A DNA stretch of 8,969 bases from Bacteroides sp. (GTDB lineage Bacteria > Bacteroidota > Bacteroidia > Bacteroidales > SM23-62): NCBI GenBank assembly GCA_030667765.1, contig DAOUVF010000095.1, forward strand, positions 1 to 8,969, given 5' to 3'. Within the stretch, counting starts at the first letter, position 1; every line of letters starts with the position of its first letter. Below, piece after piece: positions 7,354 through 8,969 of this stretch. The notes below the pieces were generated by a model. It did not search any database, was not told the DNA's origin, and saw nothing but the letters and a program-made list of their open reading frames with translations. The position numbers and the translations under genes were made by a program.

Positions 7354-7986
7354 TCAGAACTCAGGTTTGTAACCCATTTTAACGGATTTCCAGGCAATAT
7401 TCCTAATCACAATATTTCTGATCTGTATATGACTACTCCATGCTGTGAAAGCAATTTTCCCATATTTCGCATTATCGATTGGTTCCGGGTCATTTACTTC
7501 GATAATTTCTTTGCCGTCAATAATAATAAAGCAATGGCCATTGATGCTTCCTGCCTGCACTTTATAAATCCTGCCCGGTTCAAGCATGAAATTCTTTGTG
7601 GTTGCTCTCAGCTTATATCCGGGCGACTTTTCAATTCCCGTCCTTCCGGACCACCAACCGCTGAGTCCTCCTATGTAACCGACGCCGCAGCTGTTCAGTT
7701 TGTCACTCCATTCACCATTCCACATAAAATCAATATCATGGGTTGAAGGGTACACAGTACGTCCTTCAAATTCAAGTAGAATATTTCCCGGAAAGTTTTG
7801 CTTCAAGAGAGCCATACCTGCTGATTCATTTGGATTTCTGCCAGTCAGCCAGCCGCTTTTTATGGTCCATGAACAATTGTATATGTCCCAATCGGTTTTC
7901 AGATTCTCAGCCGTTATGGGCTTATTGAACAAGACAGGTGAATTTACTAAATCAATCTCCTTCTCAATTAAATGTAATTTATCCAT
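7354..7986 (-). CDS. Small concanavalin A/LamG-like fold protein of unknown function
   Basis: A 210-residue protein with alternating beta-strand and loop pattern and many aromatic residues, typical of LamG/concanavalin-like jelly rolls (DUF1080/DUF1961-like). Visible blocks are DWDIYNCSWTIKSGWLTGRN (about 32-51), FPGNILLEFEGRTVYPSTHDI (65-85), GYIGGLSGWWSGRTGIEKSP (103-122), RIYKVQAGSINGHCFIIIDGK (139-159) and KIAFTAWSSHIQIRNIVIR (177-195). The strand order (ligand-shielding FPGNILLEF, then the YKVQAG...IIIDGKEI hairpin) is that of carbohydrate-binding or glycan-processing domains. It resembles in outline the Bacillus YesU group, found with rhamnogalacturonan genes, but I cannot align it firmly. 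There is no signal peptide, so it appears cytoplasmic, unlike the lipoprotein encoded next. Gaps are 25 bp after the GH2-like gene and 19 bp before the serine hydrolase, so it is part of one operon. No catalytic residues can be assigned with confidence. Confidence 0.75.
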   Translation of the reverse strand: MDKLHLIEKEIDLVNSPVLFNKPITAENLKTDWDIYNCSWTIKSGWLTGRNPNESAGMALLKQNFPGNILLEFEGRTVYPSTHDIDFMWNGEWSDKLNSCGVGYIGGLSGWWSGRTGIEKSPGYKLRATTKNFMLEPGRIYKVQAGSINGHCFIIIDGKEIIEVNDPEPIDNAKYGKIAFTAWSSHIQIRNIVIRNIAWKSVKMGYKPEF

Positions 7987-8011
7987 AAAGAAATCTTTTT
8001 CTAATACGCTG

Positions 8012-8969
8012 CTAGTTTCCTTGCAGTAATATATCCCTGACCTGATCCGGTTCCAGCTTTACCCCCGGATTAAATGCATCGCTATTCATATATTGCAGTA
8101 TGGCATACAGGAGTTGGCGCGAAACGGGACGCTTATCGAGTCTATCCTGCAGATCGATGCTGCACACCAACAATTTACCCTTCCCGGTTGTGGCCTCAAA
8201 TGCAAGGGCAAGCCTCCTGTTTTCAAACCATGTATCAATGGGTTGGATCAAGGGTTTCAATGAAGCCGGGAAATTATCCAGGATCATGACCTGGGAGTGG
8301 GATACGGGATCCCACCATTGCCAGTTGCTGTGGTATTCTGTAGGGAATTCACTGAACACCGGGTGATCCGGATTGCAAAGTATTCCAAGCGTATGCGGCG
8401 CCTGGCCCCTTGTCCAGGCCGTATTCCAGAAAATGCTGGAAAACCCGATTTCAACCCTGGCACCCATGTCCTCCCTGATTTTTCCATAGCTGAGCAGTAA
8501 AACGGATCCCCCATCCTCCAGTATGCCCTCTGCCTTACCGTCCAACCGCTTGGTGATATATACCTCGCCCCGGTTTGGTTCGATATCAGAAGGGTAGACC
8601 CAGAAATCCCAGCTGTTTGAAATGCTTGTACCTTCTGCAATAACTTCCAGAGTCAGTCTTTGGGCAGCAGTAATATCCTGTAAATCAAAGTCAATGGATC
8701 CGACAGGCAGGGCATTATCAATAGGTATATTATCTATTTCCAGCACGGCCTGGTGAAGGATTTCACCAGAGGCATTCAATATCCGGCAAATCAAATCCAG
8801 GTCAGATAATGGCTGCTCTCCAAAATGAGACATTTCAATCTCGGCGTGGAAGGTTTCATCATTTGTGAATACCCTCTTATCCATGCGTGCAAGCGGGACG
8901 GTCTGGCTGCAAAACCTGCTGAATTCAGAAGGGGTGATGTATCCTTTTGAATCAAAGAAAGGATCAAGA
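8012..8969 (-). CDS. C-terminal part of a GH2-like glycoside hydrolase (start beyond right edge)
   Basis: The frame is open from the right edge (first full codon ends at 8968) to the TAG stop at 8014-8012, giving 318 residues. An internal ATG at 8884 is not the true start, because the preceding 28 codons (LDPFFDSKGYITPSEFSRFC, then SQTVPLAR) continue the same domain and read as the end of a GH2 TIM-barrel segment. Next comes an Ig-like beta-sandwich (about residues 32-125), with FTNDETFHAEIEMSHFGEQP and ending NSWDFWVYP. The last part, starting LEDGGSVLLLSYG and ending near GKGKLLVCSIDLQ, looks like the glutamine-amidotransferase-like fold that caps some Bacteroidota GH2-related proteins. The GH2 catalytic glutamates lie outside the window, so activity (beta-galactosidase, beta-glucuronidase or other) cannot be judged. 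It is the first visible gene of the minus-strand unit, 25 bp before the LamG-like gene. The family call rests on recognised sequence style, not a search. Confidence 0.7.
   Translation of the reverse strand, partial: LDPFFDSKGYITPSEFSRFCSQTVPLARMDKRVFTNDETFHAEIEMSHFGEQPLSDLDLICRILNASGEILHQAVLEIDNIPIDNALPVGSIDFDLQDITAAQRLTLEVIAEGTSISNSWDFWVYPSDIEPNRGEVYITKRLDGKAEGILEDGGSVLLLSYGKIREDMGARVEIGFSSIFWNTAWTRGQAPHTLGILCNPDHPVFSEFPTEYHSNWQWWDPVSHSQVMILDNFPASLKPLIQPIDTWFENRRLALAFEATTGKGKLLVCSIDLQDRLDKRPVSRQLLYAILQYMNSDAFNPGVKLEPDQVRDILLQGN

Noticed and set aside
6936..7382. A 148-residue plus-strand open frame opposite the serine hydrolase.
   Set aside because: It lies fully antisense to the SxxK region of a recognisable enzyme and shows no protein-like pattern.
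7335..7397. Longer start for the serine hydrolase, giving 443 residues.
   Set aside because: The extra 21 residues precede the lipoprotein signal and overlap the LamG-like gene by 44 bp; the inner ATG leaves a normal 19-bp gap.
8012..8884. A complete 290-residue gene starting at the internal ATG at 8884.
   Set aside because: The frame stays open to the window edge, and the preceding 28 codons continue recognisable glycoside-hydrolase sequence, so this is a truncated larger gene.

Overview
The window looks like chromosomal DNA of a member of the Bacteroidota, probably a free-living or polysaccharide-degrading Bacteroidales/Marinilabiliales type. Reasons: three genes start with lipoprotein signal peptides; start codons follow A-rich leaders rather than clear Shine-Dalgarno sequences; one promoter-like site fits the Bacteroidetes TTG...TAnnTTTG pattern loosely; and the gene families are typical of that phylum. 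This is an inference from gene style; there is no rRNA or other direct marker. No tRNA, rRNA, CRISPR array, insertion sequence or phage gene was seen.

Layout. (1) Positions 1-1609, minus strand: a lipoprotein of unknown function (776-1609), followed 12 bp downstream by the first 254 codons of a large protein that runs off the left edge (1-763). That fragment has two TerB-like helical segments and a beta-rich FHA-like segment, and I read it as the N-terminal regulatory part of a Bacteroidota-type ABC transporter ATPase/permease. (2) Positions 1610-1749: a 140 bp divergent intergenic region. (3) Positions 1750-6082, plus strand: a DUF1846 (UPF0371) protein of unknown function, then a GH116-type glycoside hydrolase lipoprotein. 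A perfect 18-bp palindrome lies in the 67-bp gap between them. (4) Positions 6066-8969, minus strand: a tight three-gene unit in the order GH2-like glycoside hydrolase (only its C-terminal part is in the window), small concanavalin/LamG-like protein, and beta-lactamase-fold serine hydrolase lipoprotein. Gaps are 25 and 19 bp, and the last gene converges on GH116 with a 17-bp tail-to-tail coding overlap.

How the genes may work together. The right two thirds resemble a small carbohydrate-processing neighbourhood: two glycoside hydrolases of retaining families (GH116 and GH2), a putative esterase/peptidase-like serine hydrolase, and a carbohydrate-binding-fold protein. GH116 and the serine hydrolase are both predicted to be lipid-anchored in the envelope. 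No SusC/SusD pair, sugar transporter or regulator is visible, so the substrate cannot be named. The left part is functionally separate and looks like an envelope transporter/lipoprotein pair.

Two start sites were moved inward from the longest open frame (3317 to 3362 and 7397 to 7334), because the inner ATG begins directly at a lipoprotein signal peptide.
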